Assembly: GCA_964499865.1 (NCBI GenBank)
Contig: CAZCPY010000088.1
Span: 1-12,522 of the forward strand
Reading direction: 5' to 3'
DNA length: 12,522 bases
Origin: JANOGU01 sp964499865
Lineage (GTDB): Bacteria; Pseudomonadota; Alphaproteobacteria; Rhodobacterales; Rhodobacteraceae
Part shown: in pieces, positions 11,795 to 12,522 of the stretch
Layout: every line of letters begins with the position of its first letter
Numbering within the stretch: position 1 is the first letter of the stretch
Program-made: the position numbers and the translations under genes
Notes under the pieces: generated by a model
What the model saw: only the letters and a program-made list of their open reading frames with translations
The model's database searches: none
Told to the model about the DNA's origin: nothing

Positions 11795-12522
11795 ATGACC
11801 GCGCCCGCCCCGATCGTCCCGGACGTCTTCGCCGTGTCCCGCCGCCCGCTGGTGGCCGAAGACGGCCGCGTGAACCTCGTCGGCCTGACGCGCGACGGGC
11901 TGCGCACCGCGCTGCTGGCGGCGGGCGTGCCGGAGGCGCAGGTGAAGATGCGCGCGGCCCAGCTCTGGCAGTGGGTCTACCACTGGGGCGTGCGCGACTT
12001 TGGCGCGATGACCAACCTCGCCAGGCCGTTCCGCGCGCTTCTGGCCGACCGCTTCACCGTCGACCTGCCGCAGGTGGTGGACCGCCAGGTCAGCGCCGAC
12101 GGTACGCGGAAGTACCTTGTCCGCATCACCGGCGGGCACGAGGTGGAAACCGTCTACATCCCCGAGGATGGCCGCGGCACGCTGTGCATCTCGTCCCAGG
12201 TCGGCTGCACGCTGACCTGTTCCTTCTGCCACACCGGCACGCAGCGCCTGGTGCGCAACCTGACGGCGGGGGAGATCGTGGGCCAGGTCATGCTGGCGCG
12301 CGACGACCTGGCCGACTGGAACACCCCCGGCCAGCCCAAGCGCGAGGAACGCCTGGTCTCCAACATCGTGCTGATGGGGATGGGGGAACCCCTCTACAAC
12401 TTCGACGCCGTGCGCGATGCGATGAGGATCGCGATGGACGGCGAGGGGATCGCGCTGTCGCGCCGCCGGATCACCCTGTCCACCTCGGGCGTGGTGCCGG
12501 AAATCGAGCGCACGGCCGAGGA
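11795..12522 (+). CDS. rlmN: 23S rRNA (A2503-C2)/tRNA (A37-C2) methyltransferase, 5' part, cut by window end
   Basis: Radical-SAM enzyme that methylates C2 of A2503 in 23S rRNA and A37 in some tRNAs. The first 242 residues are present; about 150 more, including the C-terminal catalytic cysteine that carries the methyl intermediate, would lie beyond the window. Visible blocks are the N-terminal helical domain with AAQLWQWVYHWGV, the VETVYIPEDGRGTLCISSQVGC segment, the [4Fe-4S] motif C138-x3-C142-x2-C145 (CTLTCSFC), HTGTQRLVRNLTAGEIVGQV, NIVLMGMGEPLYNFDAV and SRRRITLSTSGVVPEI. ATG 11795 has no Shine-Dalgarno sequence; TATAT (11783-11787) just upstream might be a -10 for a very short leader. The ATG at 11785 is out of frame. 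It follows the ialB-like gene by 67 bases on the same strand. Confidence 0.95.
   Translation, partial: MTAPAPIVPDVFAVSRRPLVAEDGRVNLVGLTRDGLRTALLAAGVPEAQVKMRAAQLWQWVYHWGVRDFGAMTNLARPFRALLADRFTVDLPQVVDRQVSADGTRKYLVRITGGHEVETVYIPEDGRGTLCISSQVGCTLTCSFCHTGTQRLVRNLTAGEIVGQVMLARDDLADWNTPGQPKREERLVSNIVLMGMGEPLYNFDAVRDAMRIAMDGEGIALSRRRITLSTSGVVPEIERTAE

Noticed and set aside
1..12522. CRISPR array, tRNA, rRNA, insertion sequence or phage module
   Set aside because: No regularly spaced repeats, cloverleaf-like segments, transposase or integrase motifs, or abrupt change in composition were seen in reading both strands.

Overview
The window is very GC-rich (roughly 70% by eye), with dense short-gap gene packing. 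The protein content (IalB-family periplasmic protein, DUF2794, an Rhizobium-type asparaginase, an ECF sigma factor with an NrsF-type anti-sigma, membrane-bound ferritin MbfA with an Irr-type iron control element, and a pgsA-moaD-moaE cluster) points to an alphaproteobacterium, most likely of the Rhodobacteraceae/Paracoccaceae. I see chromosomal backbone genes and no insertion sequence, phage gene, tRNA, rRNA or CRISPR array.

Layout. 1-138: non-coding, three consecutive hairpins. 139-738 (+): cmk, cytidylate kinase. 752-1729 (-): mbfA, ferritin-like/VIT1-like iron exporter, convergent with cmk. 1730-1875: a regulatory region holding an ICE palindrome at the mbfA promoter and three further palindromes that I assign to the neighbouring TetR regulator. 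1876-1998 (+): a possible 40-residue secreted peptide. 2054-2677 (+): TetR/AefR-like repressor. 2747-3553 and 3550-4305 (+): a four-helix cytochrome b and a Tat-exported molybdopterin lipoprotein, translationally coupled. 4311-4937 (-): TrhA/hemolysin III-like membrane protein. 5082-5735 (+): ExoD-family membrane protein. 5778-7125 (+): pgsA, moaD and moaE with overlapping ends. 7154-9734 (-): DUF2794 protein, P1-family peptidase, ECF sigma factor and NrsF-type anti-sigma, probably one transcription unit. 9996-10997 (-): asparaginase, followed by a strong GC hairpin. 11179-11727 (+): IalB-family protein. 11795 to the window edge (+): rlmN, cut by the end of the window.

How the parts relate. 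mbfA and its ICE form an iron-responsive unit that would be repressed by Irr when iron is low. The TetR gene sits behind a promoter with three operator-like palindromes, but no efflux pump or other obvious drug target lies beside it; only a tiny signal-peptide ORF separates the operators from tetR. The cytochrome b and molybdopterin lipoprotein look like a membrane-anchored periplasmic redox enzyme that exchanges electrons with the quinone pool, and moaD/moaE, which make the cofactor's dithiolene, lie about 2 kb downstream. The sigma/NrsF pair resembles Caulobacter SigF-NrsF, a metal-stress module; its co-transcription with a P1 peptidase and DUF2794 is less expected.

The window is mostly ordinary backbone. 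The items most worth a second look are the mbfA-tetR intergenic control region with its small ORF, the TrhA homologue that lacks part of the family's metal-site histidines, and the cysteine-bearing insertion in PgsA.
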